DNA of 64,000 nt, taken from assembly GCA_035578175.1 (NCBI GenBank), contig JAQMRL010000001.1:51111553-51175552 (forward strand), written 5' to 3'. Each line of letters begins with the position of its first letter. Position 1 is the first letter of the stretch. Below, piece after piece: positions 33,062 to 43,006 of this stretch. The notes beneath the pieces are model-generated. The model ran no database searches, was not told the DNA's origin, and worked only from the letters and a program-made list of their open reading frames with translations. The position numbers were made by a program, and so were the translations under genes. This DNA is from Catonia carolina. Lineage: Eukaryota > Arthropoda > Insecta > Hemiptera > Achilidae.

Positions 33062-33587
33062 CCAGATTCAAAATCTATTTTTAGGTTTTGATATAAAATA
33101 TAACCATCTTTTTTTATTTACCTAGCTACAACATTCTTAATTCTTAATGCATTTGATATATTATTTTAACTGAAAAAGTAAAAATTAAAACAAACTTATT
33201 TTAAATTCGCTGGCAAGTTTGTCTTTCAGGTTGATTTAAATTTTTATTTATCATGCAACTATAAAAATATTTACTCAACTGTTAACGAATTACATTGAAC
33301 TGTGAAATAAGTGGAGGTGCTAAGACATGTAATGTTTATAACACAAATGCTTTGTACAGATGAATGCATTTGTTATTAGTCTATAGCAAACATTTCAAAC
33401 GATAATAGAAACAAATGTTGCTAGTTTCTGTTGATGTAAACGTAATGAAATTTTTATTCCAGTAATTTAAACCTGTCTCTTATCTGCCAGACTTTAATCT
33501 GTTGTTTAATACCGTAATGTATAAAAACCTCAAATAACGGACAGTGACTTGGTTACTCATATCTTCGATTTCACTTAAAGTACTCAA
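33062..33587. other. No recognisable gene
   Basis: AT-rich spacer. Confidence 0.5.
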
Positions 33588-34038
33588 CAACCCCGGTAAT
33601 CGGAACTAACTGGGACCGAGACCTGTTAGGTTTATCCGAAAAATTGCATAATAACAAAAAAAAATCCAAAAATAGCTGAATTTAATACGTAGGCTTTACC
33701 AGATTATTGTTGGCTAACTGTATAAATAAGGGAGAATACAACAAACCAATAAATGTACACGTAAAAAGTCACTGAACTACTACTGTACTTAGCAAGAGTT
33801 TCCTATTTGTCGATAACCCTGATCGAGCGGATGAGATCGGTGATGTGCTGCAGCTCATGCAACAAATTCCAGGCTGTGAAAGTTCAGACGAAGTTGAGGT
33901 GAACCAGTGACTGTCAGCTTACTACAAAGGTCTTTAGTTAACAGACGAAGAAATAGTTTCCGTAATCATGATGAACTCCGAAAGAAATATGAAATATGTA
34001 ACACGAAGCGGCTTATTTCACATTCAAAAGCAGCACAA
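33588..34038 (+). pseudogene. Tigger/jerky-type transposase relic, part 1
   Basis: The relic begins with a Tigger-like end (CCCGGTAATCGGAAC and GGGACCGAGACCTGTTAGG). It then has coding traces of a pogo-type transposase C-terminus: I-P-G-C-E-S-S-D-E-V-E (about 33865-33900), then L-T-D-E-E-I-V-S-V-I (about 33937-33970) and S-H-S-K-A-A-Q-S-L-Q (34019-34048). The catalytic DDE core has been deleted. The reading frame continues on the far side of the LINE insertion, at 35838. Confidence 0.7.
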
Positions 34039-34048
34039 TCACTGCAGT
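34039..34048. repeat. Target-site duplication of the chimeric LINE (left)
   Basis: TCACTGCAGT, repeated exactly at 35828-35837. Confidence 0.75.
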
Positions 34049-34097
34049 TCTAATCAGAGTTATCTCCTCTGAACGTAATGAATTTCATTATACAGCC
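34049..34097 (+). repeat. SINE-B fragment fused to the LINE
   Basis: Matches the internal block CTAATCAGAGTTATCTCC through TTTCATTATACAGCCA seen in every SINE-B copy. It supplies the apparent start codon (34078) of the RT reading frame, so the N-terminus of that ORF is SINE-derived. Confidence 0.85.
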
Positions 34098-34300
34098 ACA
34101 CTGCGACACGACGGCTGTGCTGCTCGATTTTAGGGCTGCATTTGACCGCGTCTGGCATGTGGGCCTCCTTTACAAGCTGGCACAATTTTTCCCCCCCTCA
34201 ACTGTACGCTTACTTCATTCCTACCTTGTACGTTCTACACTCGGGCCCTTTACACCCGCGTGTAGAACAACGGGCGATGATAACCGTCTAGTTTTTCGCC

Positions 34301-34333
<33 letters not shown>

Positions 34334-35190
34334 ATTCCTACCTTATTGGGAGACAATTCCAAGTCTCTGTCACTATTCCTCAGTTCCACATGGTCATGTC
34401 CCCACTCACCCCTTCGTCCGCGGGTGTACCTCAGGGCTCGGTCCTTGGGCCCATCCTCTATCTTATGTACACCTTCGATTTTCCTGTCCGTGATTCAATC
34501 CAATTCGGACTGTTTGCCGATGACGCTATTCTGTACCGTCACGGCAGATGCCTCCGCCTCAATTGCCGCGCGCTTCAAACTCATCTTTTAGACGTCACGA
34601 GCTGGTGTCGTGTCTGGAGACTGTCACTTAACCCCACCAAATGCGAAGCAATCCATTTTACATTAAAACGCAACGTTCCTCCGCCTCTACGATTGGAAGG
34701 GGAACTCCTCCCATGGCAGAACAGAGTGAGATATCTAGGGGTTGACCTAGATAAACGACTGACACTTCGGCAGCACATTGACAACAAGCTTAGCAAGGGT
34801 AGGGCCCTGTTCGCTTTACTCGTCCCTTTGTTCATTTCTACTGCACACTCCTCAAAACTGAAACTTCTGATGTACTCCTCCATTCTCCGTCCTTTCCTTT
34901 TGTACGGGTCGCCGGTATGGTGGCCCTTTCTCTCCAAGACCAACAAAAAACGTACTTCAGCATACCAGAACAAAGTCCTCCGTTGCATCACAAAGTTTCA
35001 CTATCTTATCTCCAATCGCATCGTACACGAACACCTTCTCTTCCCCTCTATGGAGGACTTTATTTACAATACCTCGAAACGGCTCCACGACGCCGGGAAA
35101 ACTGACGGACCCCAGATCATTCAGGACTTGTACCGACGCCCACATCCGCCCGAAGTCTTTATGCCATTACCATTCCACGACTTTATCTAA
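34098..35190 (+). pseudogene. Jockey reverse transcriptase, C-terminal part, open frame
   Basis: An open frame of about 370 codons (34078-35190, first 7 codons from SINE-B). It starts in RT motif A (L-L-D-F-R-A-A-F-D-R-V-W, 34120-34155). Then come G-V-P-Q-G-S-V-L-G-P (about 34420-34450), the catalytic F-A-D-D at 34513-34524, Y-L-G-V-D-L-D-K-R-L-T (about 34725-34760), and L-R-P-F-L-L-Y-G-S-P-V-W in the position of the usual Q-L-W-G block. The endonuclease and the first RT motifs are missing. A 105-bp retroposon (34228-34332) lies inside, and because insert plus TSD is 117 nt the frame stays open, its poly(A) reading as lysines. The frame is otherwise clean, so the insertion is young. Sequence differs clearly from the LINE at 10771-16007. 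Confidence 0.9.
34228..34332 (+). mobile_element. Poly(A)-tailed double-hairpin retroposon, short copy
   Basis: The last 75 bp of the retroposon seen at 11960-12359, followed by 30 A's (34303-34332) and flanked by a 12-bp TSD CATTCCTACCTT (34216-34227, 34333-34344). Hairpin arms GTTCTACAC/GTGTAGAAC are kept. The second hairpin differs at a few positions (GTCTAGTTTTTCGCCC). It is inserted in sense orientation to the RT frame. Confidence 0.95.
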
Positions 35191-35827
35191 ATTCCAGTAT
35201 GACCCACTTATCAAAATTTTGAGTTGCCACATTTTTATTCCGCCCTGTATTCCTCTTATATACCCATGCCCTTCATCTACTTGTATGACTCACGCCCCCC
35301 AGTTGGTAGTAGTCCCCATGTTCCTATGCATAATCACTCCACTACGGTGAAAAGAGCCGCCATTTTAAATTATTAAACACTTAGAAAATAAAAGGCCGGT
35401 GATTATGCCAAACTCTACCCTTTCCGTCTCCCCTAAAATCATAAACTAACCCCTACCTAAAATTGTACCATTTGTCCACGTTAAGTACGGTGCGTGCCTT
35501 CCCCTCCTCAAGACAATAAAACTCCCACATAACTGAAAAAGGCCACTGAAACACAAAAAAAGAAAAGAGCCGCTCTTAAACCCACTTGTCCCTTAATATA
35601 AATTTTCATCCACGAGTAACTTCTTAAAATACATTACCTCCTTTGAAGTCCCAGTCCCAATCCCGCAAGAGCCAGAATCCTATTTCCTAATTTTAAACTA
35701 TAAAATTCCCCCTAAATTTCATGAGGTTGCAATTATTCGGTAAAATTGTTCCCCGAGCGACCAGGTGTTCCTTAACACGATGTCGCCATCATAGGGCTTC
35801 TCAGCCCTCTCAACCAGGATTCAGGAT
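35191..35827 (+). other. 3' UTR of the chimeric LINE
   Basis: C-rich, non-coding, ending in a hairpin AGGGC/GCCCT and a doubled AGGATTC. It has no poly(A), unlike the small retroposon inside the same element. Confidence 0.65.
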
Positions 35828-35837
35828 TCACTGCAGT
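35828..35837. repeat. Target-site duplication of the chimeric LINE (right)
   Basis: Second exact copy of TCACTGCAGT. Confidence 0.75.
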
Positions 35838-35990
35838 ATGTAGCGAAGATAAACACAGCTGTCAAATTTATGAGACACTGGTGACATATCAAGTTTTTCG
35901 GTTTTGCGACAGCAAACAGATATTATAGTGATGCAGCCACGCATTGGTGGAAAAATATAATTTCAAGTAATTGGTAATGAACTAGAAGCA
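35838..35990 (+). pseudogene. Tigger/jerky-type transposase relic, part 2
   Basis: Continues the frame of part 1 with Y-V-A-K-I-N-T-A-V-K-F-M-R-H-W, then a stop, as expected near the C-terminus of Tigger transposases. The far terminal repeat is not recognisable. Confidence 0.65.
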
Positions 35991-36062
35991 ATGTTTTATG
36001 TGTGAGCGATTTATATTGTAAATACATCTTGAATTAAGATGTTTTCTATTCTCATTATTATT

Positions 36063-36455
36063 GTGTTGTTTAGGTCATCAGCCGAAAGGCTGGTTTGAAC
36101 CTCTGGAGGTTTTACTAAGTAAAACGAGGAGTGAGGTGGTTTACCATTGCCTTCCTCACTGAGTGAAAAAGTACGCTTATCAACATGCCAGCCCTCCGAA
36201 AAGCACCCACTTTCTACTCTGCAAATGGCACCTTTACTTCATTCACCACAGGGTCTGGCTGTATAATGAAATTCATTACGTTCAGAGGAGATAACTCTGA
36301 TTAGTGTCTTTTACACCTCTACCTTTTCTGTTCTTAAATGATTCAGTAATTTAATTGGCTGACCACGTGATAAGAAACAGAACTATTTATTTTAGCCCTG
36401 CAACGAACAGATTGAGTGTAAATAATCTGACTCTCCACCTGTCTGATATGGGCAG
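36063..36455 (-). repeat. SINE-B copy 4, complete
   Basis: Bounded by an 11-bp TSD TCATTATTATT (36052-36062, 36456-36466). The 3' end is at the left (GTTGTTTAGGTCATCAGCC) and the 5' end at CTGATATGGGCAG. Confidence 0.9.
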
Positions 36456-36466
36456 TCATTATTATT

Positions 36467-37799
36467 TTTTTTAATTAATTTTTATGTTTAGATGCCTTTT
36501 AAAAATTTTGTCATTGTAAAATCACTTAGTTTCATTTTGAAATACATTTTATACACGTAAGAAAAGCATGTTAAAAATTTTAATCAGTTTGGATTATCCG
36601 AATTTCGTGTTTGTTGTGATGTTGAGTTAGTTAGTAGTTTATCTTTGATTCGCTTGTCTTAAAATTTCATTTCGAGTTTCGAATTCGGATTCGCGGAATT
36701 TTGTAGCAGAAATGATATTTTTGAAGATCTGGAAACGTAGATACGTACATATACGTTTGGCATTTTACACAAAGTGCTCAATAACTGGGTGTTATTTTGT
36801 ACGCCTTAAAAAACGTACATAATCAGTGAACTTAAAGGTTCCAGTTGACTTCCTTATTAGATAACAAAATTCCATATTTTTTAAAGATTTTTATCTTGAT
36901 TACATTGAATATCCATTAGGTTATTTTATACTGACGATATCTCTAAAATGATCTACCTTGAGTATTGGATAGACACTTTACTAAGTGCTACGTTTCCCCT
37001 GTCTATCAGTAGTTTTTTAACACTTATATAGAAAGATGAAAATTACACGATTTTTAAAAGATGTGGAAGTGATTGATAATGATCACTTAGTTTAATGGGA
37101 ATGACTTGAAATCATGCTTATTTTTCACTTCTTATTAATAATAATTTATTTATCTTCAGTGTTGAATCATTGGAAACGACTAATTGACTGTAGATTATAA
37201 GTTAAAAAAATGTTACGTTTAATAGCTTATCTTTTATTTGCTTATCATTAAATTAATATTGGTAAATACAAGTATATTTACAGAGAATATAGTGTACAAA
37301 CGTGCGTGGGTTGGGTACCCCAATTTGGTGAATTTGATATCTACGAGTACTATTGCCGTACTTAAGCCTGTGAGTATACAATCTAGAACTTCGTCCTATT
37401 GTTATGAAAAAACTCAAAAACCCACGCAATTGTCTTTGTACTCACTCATTGTTAGTGATAAAGAAACTGCTTATGTCATTCTCTATTCTGTTCGATAAAT
37501 CTGTAGAAGTACTTGACCTGTCTGGACGATTCTTTTCTCACGAATTTCTTGAAAATTTTGGATAAGTTATGAGACAACAATTCCTAATTTTTTTTCTTTG
37601 TTTAATTAATGCAGAATTTTTAAGAAGCATAATTTACCATGACCTAATGAAGTTTTAATTTCCGTTAAAATTTTTATTGCAAATCTTTTAAAATATTTTA
37701 CGTATATTTCTTAAAACTCAGGTCTTCTCTCAAGGGACTCACGTTTTTCTCATAAATAACAAATCTTGTAATACATCATCATTATAAACCATACGGATT
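36467..37799. other. No recognisable gene
   Basis: AT-rich. The 86-codon ORF at 37238-37498 has no domain. Confidence 0.5.
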
Positions 37800-38725
37800 A
37801 AGCCTCCTGTTAAAGAAGTAGGGATTCCCATCTTTTCCGAGATCGTCCAATACTACGTTGTCCGGTGGGTTTGTAAGTAAATACTTGTTTGGGTGTTTGA
37901 TCATCTGGCATCCTCAACAAATGACTATTCCACTCTTGTCTGTATTCTCGAATACAGTAGAATCTCAGTAGTCCGGCGTGTCCGGGACCGAGAGGGTGCC
38001 GGATTACTGAAAATGCCGGATTATGGATGTGTTGGAATTTTGGAACTATAAATTATAAGTACAATAACTATAATTATAAATTATAACTATAAATTATTAT
38101 TATAAAAAGTGAATATGCATTGATTTCTATGTGATTTTAAATTAAATTAACTAATTAAAAAAGGTTTGCTGAGTACTTCTGTAGTCATTGTACTGCTAAA
38201 CATAATTATCGGCTATTGACATCGCCTAGTGCGGTGTGGGCGTTGCCGTGTTCGGAAAATTACGTTTCGTTGTCAATTCAGCATGAAGTATAGAGTATGA
38301 CCCAGTTCTGGGTTTTGGATAAAAGGCCAATAATTATTCCATTTAACAATAATTAAGGTCTGCTTATTCATTTCTTTATTTAAATCGTAAACATACATGT
38401 TGTATTAAATCCGCCGTAATTACTGCACGGCCGGACTACCGAGATTCTACTGTAATTGATTTCACCAGAAGCATATTAAGTTCGTTCCTAATATCTTCAT
38501 TTTTTTATGCCCCAGCAATCAGTATCCTGCTAAAGGTCTTAACAATCTCATATGAACAGCCTCTATTCTTGAAATCTGCTGAGGATTCGTTCAATACTCT
38601 GAACTATACATTAAAATTGGTAGATCCAAGGAATCATAAAGCTTTAAAACGTTATCTTTCCGCACTTTACCGACCAGCATTTTCCTCAAAATTTATATAG
38701 GCCCTACCTCTTTGAAAGTTTCTCT
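37800..38725 (-). pseudogene. LINE reverse transcriptase C-terminus split by a Tigger MITE
   Basis: On the minus strand the segment right of the MITE encodes L-D-L-P-I-L-M-Y-S-S-E-Y (about 38595-38630, the L-L-Y-G-S-E-T block), R-I-E-A-V-H-M-R-L-L-R-P-L-A-G-Y (about 38525-38572) and K-I-L-G-T-N-L. Left of the MITE the frame resumes with E-W-N-S-H-L-L-R-M-P-D-D (about 37905-37940) and G-Q-R-S-I-G-R-S-R-K-R-W-E. Both halves match consecutive parts of one LINE C-terminus, so the MITE inserted after the LINE decayed or was still intact. Confidence 0.8.
37955..38452. mobile_element. Tigger/pogo-type MITE
   Basis: A 498-bp element with TIRs CAGTAGAATCTC(A/G)GTAGTCCGGC, flanked by TA on each side (37953-37954, 38453-38454). 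The interior is A+T-rich and non-coding, apart from a G+C-richer block near 38220-38290. No transposase remains. Confidence 0.85.
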
Positions 38726-39804
38726 TGATTAGATTTTTGCTCGTGATTTCTCATAAACGACGTCTCATCTCAAGTAAATAAACGAATACACGTGTACTAA
38801 GAATTTGTCACTCAAAACTACTCGTACTTTCCTTCTGTTTCCCTGAAACATTTCTTTTTTCTCTAAGCAATCAGGATGTTGTACACAAAAAATATTTCAT
38901 AGATATTACAAAAACGAATATTGATCATTTTGAAGTCTAGATTTTTCTTACTAAAGTACTATTTTTTATATCACATTGTTTTACGAGTTATAAAAATATT
39001 GAGACTTTTTTAGACAATTTTTTTGTAAAGTGTGGCTTGTACAACTTTTCGTAAAGATACTAGACACCAATAAATACGTATTCCTGGGTTTTAGAGAACA
39101 AGTCCTTTATCAAGATGTCAATTCAGCGATAAAAAACTGCGTAACACTATCTGTGTTTGTGATCGTTCTCAATAGCGTTTTTTAAATAGTTCATCGAAAG
39201 TAACTTACTAAATTTATTGTAGATAAGTTTTACAACGAGTTACCTTACTTTCTGATATCTCCTACAAGAAAAACACATGAAGAGAGATGAGTGGTGAGGA
39301 GGGAAAAGTTGAAATTTGTAAATTTAAGGTTTTAAGGAATATCATATACAATAACTTGGTTTGACAGAACCAATAATTTTAATGCAAGTTTTCAGAAGTT
39401 TTATTTGAAGAGTAGGTATAACGAGTAACATTTTTAGTCTGTACAATGATAAATTAAAGCTGTTAATTAGTTTGGTTACGAATTAATACTCCGGAAATTC
39501 TCCCGTGCAGTAAGCGAATAGTTGCCCTCAGTTATATACATTTTAAATAAGATACTGAAGGTGTCTTCATTTATATATTATTTTTTACGTGAATTTTCCT
39601 TGTATTTTAGGCATAATTTTCGACCGGTCTGATAATAGCCCTTTAATTTACACTTCATGAATATTTCTTGATTTTTCCTTGTATTATTACTTTACCATTA
39701 AACTGAACTTAAACACTAAACTGAATTTAAACTGAACTTAAACATTAGATATAATTAATACCTAAATATTATTGGTGGTTATTATTATTGGTGGTTATCT
39801 TATG
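38726..39804. other. No recognisable gene
   Basis: AT-rich spacer with no supported ORF. Confidence 0.5.
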
Positions 39805-40058
39805 TCCGTAACAGGCAGGTGGAGTGTAAAATTATTTGCACTCGATCTGCTAGTTCCACGGCTACAAAAAAGTAGTTCAGTTTCTTATCACGTGGTCAGT
39901 CAATTATATGACTAAAACATTTAACAACAAAAAGGTAGAAGTGTAATATACACTAATCAGAGTTATCTCCTCTGAGAGTAATGAATTTCATTATACAGCT
40001 AACCCCTGTGGTGAATGAAGTGAGGGTGTCATTTGTAGGGTGGAAGGTAGATGCTTTT
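39805..40058 (+). repeat. SINE-B copy 5, 3'-truncated
   Basis: Begins CCGTAACAGGCAGGTGGAG and stops after GTGGAAGGTAGATGCTTTT, losing the last 130 bp or so, including the AAC tail. Loss of the 3' end is unusual for a retroposon and suggests a later deletion. Confidence 0.8.
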
Positions 40059-40731
40059 ATGCACGAGGTGGGAAATTAATTTATCCAACTATGGTTTCTC
40101 ATGTCGTAGGATAGACAAATTTTGTACCTCGTTTTAAAACACTAGATCGTCCAAAATCAAAATATCAGGATGTGTGCTCACAGATTTAAGGTTGTCTTTT
40201 TCGAATACCGCCTACCAATGCGAGATTCATTTCTGTAATTCAGCTTTAAACTCTATGTTTCATGTAATTATATACTTTTGGGAAAGCAGTTTATACAGTT
40301 TGGAGGTGATGTAACAAAAATATCTTTGAAATAGCGTTTTTGTAGCTCTGTGTAAAGGAATCATCAAATTCCTGTTTTTTTTATATTGCGGATTCGTTTT
40401 GGGAAGTTTGCTGCATTTTGTGCGCCTGTATAATTGGTTTTTGGTATTCAAGTTGATAAACGTCTAGTTTTTTGAAAATCCTTAAACTAACTAATCAACT
40501 TAATTTTAAACCTAAGTCCCACAAAAAAATGCATTAAGAGAGAGATGAGTGGTAACTAAATGATAATTAATTATCATTCATTTAACAACAGATCTAGGGA
40601 TGCCCTTTAAAAGCCCACATAACAGGCATAGGGTTTTGAAACGTAGTTTTATTCTTCTGAGTAATTACTCAGAGTGATAAAATGGATGGTTTTTGGTGAT
40701 AACTCGCAAAATGAGCTTTTACCCTTTCACC
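40059..40731. other. No clear gene; possible LINE debris on the minus strand
   Basis: Minus-strand text around 40240-40440 could be a decayed LINE C-terminus, but no landmark block is secure. Confidence 0.3.
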
Positions 40732-40742
40732 AGAGTAGGCCT

Positions 40743-41137
40743 GTGGTTGTTTAGGTCATCAGCCGAAATGCTGGTTTGAACCTGTAGAGGTTTTACTAAG
40801 TAAAACGAGGAGTGAGGTGGTTTACTATTGCCTTCCTAACTGAGTGGAAAAATACGCTTATCAGCATGCCGGGCCCTCTGAAAAGCACATATTCTCTACT
40901 CTGCAAATGACACCTTCACTTCATTTACCACAAGGTCTGGCTGTATAGTGAAATTCATTACTTTTAGAGGAGATAACTCTGATTAGTGTCTTTAGCACCT
41001 CTACCTCTTCTGTTCTTAAATGATTCAGTCATTTAAAATTGGCTGATCATAGAAACCGAACTATTTATTTTAGCCCTTCAAAGAACAAACAGACTGAGTG
41101 TAAACAATATGACACTCCACCTGTCTGTTATGGGCAG
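40743..41137 (-). repeat. SINE-B copy 6, complete
   Basis: TSD AGAGTAGGCCT (11 bp) at 40732-40742 and 41138-41148. The target lies in or next to a TAGGCCTA-type octamer. Confidence 0.9.
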
Positions 41138-41148
41138 AGAGTAGGCCT

Positions 41149-41872
41149 ATCAAAATAAAATTTACAAGTACTGCTCTATTCCAGTATCCCGTAACTGATT
41201 ACTCATTAAAATGGAAAAATATACAATTTTTAACGTTTGATTCGATTCCTTATTTTTCGGCAAAGAACGCGATAAATTTCCTTGGATACGAATCTATTCT
41301 TACTTAAAAATGTTATTTTTAAGTAAGTACGTGAATTAGATTAGCCTATTAAACGATGAAGTTTAAGGACTATATTACTGAATTATATTGCCGTAAAAAC
41401 GTCAAGCTTGCTAATAGAGATTCCTTTAATAGTTTTAATAAAACTATGTCATATTGCTAGCAGTAATAATTTATTTGTTATTAAAATTAACGGACTTACC
41501 AATACACCGTTTTGTGTAATACTGTAATAGTGTGAAATTTACAAAACATTTAAAATTACTTTCTTTTTTAATAAACATGGAAATTATCATAGGTTCCGTA
41601 TAATACGCTGCGATAAATAAATTTAGTGAAAAGTAATATGTTTATTGCCACTGTCACGTTAAATGAAATATAATTGCTCAAAACGCTAAAAGCAATAAGC
41701 CTATAACATGAATCCTTTGCTGACTTCAGTATTGTCTCATTCTTTCTCCCTCAATTCTTTTACACTTAACGACTTCTTTTACACTGAAACAGAGTGTAAA
41801 CTCACTAATTTTTACGCTACAAGAAAACGTATATGGTATATCTCTAGATTAATACGGTATACATAGAATAAA
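41149..41872. other. No recognisable gene; short perfect hairpin
   Basis: A perfect 12-bp stem with a 5-nt loop lies at 41299-41327 (CTTACTTAAAAA and its complement). Otherwise AT-rich spacer. Confidence 0.5.
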
Positions 41873-41995
41873 TAAACTGCATTAATCGTCTAAATAGGAA
41901 GTCAATCTATTGTATTACATTAATTGTTAAAGTAAATTCGCCTGGGGTTGATTTTTGACCATTATGTGACAAGAAAATTGGTCTTAACTTGAAAA
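41873..41995 (+). repeat. 123-bp direct repeat flanking the second mariner (left)
   Basis: Aligns without gaps to 42884-43006, with eight differences by eye (about 6%). Begins TAAACTGCATTAATCG and ends GGTCTTAACTTGAAAA. Confidence 0.9.
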
Positions 41996-42008
41996 AATCA
42001 CTAGTATA

Positions 42009-42883
42009 CGAGTTGTGGCTATTAAATAACGAGACTGACGTTGTAAAAAAATTGTGTTTTTATTTTATACATAATCACTTATTGTCACCTTCAATATACA
42101 CTCCTTCTCTATCCCTACAACGCTCCATGCGAATTTTCCATTGTTGGAAACAGTGCTGGAAGTCATCTTCTGTCAGCTCCTTCAGGACACGTGCAGCTTT
42201 CTCATTTACAGCTTCCGCAGACTCAAATCTTGTCCCTTTTAATGCAGATTTCACCTTACGGAACAGGTAGAAGTCACATGGTGCAAGATCTGGTGAATAA
42301 GGTGGATGTTCTAATTACTGAGATGCTATACTTGGCTAGTATCTTCTTGACAGATAACGCGGAATGAGCTGGCGCATTGTCTTGGGGGAGACCTTATGAT
42401 TTGTCCTTCCACGTTTCGGGGCGGTTTTTCCTTACTCTTTGGCGTAGTTTAGAAAGTACCTCAAGGTAGTAATATTGATTAATTGTTTGACCTTCAGGAA
42501 CCCAGTGAAGGTACAGAATCCCATGAATAAAACAAAAAAAAACAATCATCATAGCTTTAAATTTTGACTTGCTCATTCGAGCTTTTTTGGCTCTCGGTGA
42601 AGTTCGGCTCTTCCAGTGCTTGGATTTGCTTCGTTTCCGGATCATAAGTAAGAAACCACGTTCCATTACATGTTATTACCGTTTCTAAATAAAATTAGGT
42701 CATTTTCAATCGCGTACAAAGTGTCAGTACGAACATTTTTGCGAGCTTCATTTCAAACATTTTTGAGCGGGACGTGTCCTGAAAGAGCTGACAGAAGATG
42801 ACTTGCAGCACTGTTTTCAACAATGGAAAATTCGCATGGAGCGTTGTAGGGATAGAGGAGTGTTATTTAATAGCCACACCTCG
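42009..42883 (-). mobile_element. Second foldback mariner, between direct repeats
   Basis: An 875-bp element with ends CGAGTTGTGGCTATTAA (42009) and its near-complement at 42883, each next to TA. From the left, on the minus strand, it holds the 3' UTR and a transposase C-terminal half with frameshifts. That half includes P-K-V-x-S-A-L-K-G-T-R-F near 42230-42260 and R-K-R-S-K-S-K-H-W-K-S near 42600-42640. At about 42769 it switches to an inverted copy of its own 3' coding region (R-V-L-K-E-L-T-E-D to R-M-E-R-C-R-D-R), joined to the right terminal repeat. Both ends therefore derive from the 3' end. It is the same family as 16308-17891, but the inverted segment is attached at the other end. Confidence 0.85.
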
Positions 42884-43006
42884 TAAACTGCATTAATCGA
42901 CTAAATAGGAAGCCAATCTATTGTACTACATTGATTGTTAAAGTAAATTTGCCTGGGATTAATTTTTTACCATTATGTGACAAGAAAATTGGTCTTAACT
43001 TGAAAA
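42884..43006 (+). repeat. 123-bp direct repeat flanking the second mariner (right)
   Basis: Second copy of 41873-41995. It starts exactly at the TA that flanks the mariner. Confidence 0.9.

Larger units (their letters stand above)
34049..35827 (+). mobile_element. 5'-truncated chimeric Jockey LINE with a SINE-B piece at its 5' end
   Basis: The insertion is bounded by a 10-bp TSD (34039-34048, 35828-35837) and sits in the Tigger transposase relic. That relic's frame (S-L-Q then Y-V-A-K-I-N-T-A-V) resumes exactly across it. The first 49 bp (34049-34097) is an internal stretch of SINE-B in plus orientation. The rest is a Jockey LINE truncated inside RT motif A, then its ORF end, a 3' UTR of about 630 bp, a terminal hairpin AGGGCTTCTCAGCCCT (35797-35812) and a short AGGATTC repeat. 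It is visibly richer in G+C than its surroundings. A SINE piece fused to a truncated LINE inside one TSD pair indicates template switching during reverse transcription. Confidence 0.8.

Noticed and set aside
40190..40460. LINE reverse transcriptase relic on the minus strand
   Set aside because: Only vague resemblance to a LINE C-terminus. No landmark block such as Y-G-x-E-T-W or Q-L-W-G could be placed.
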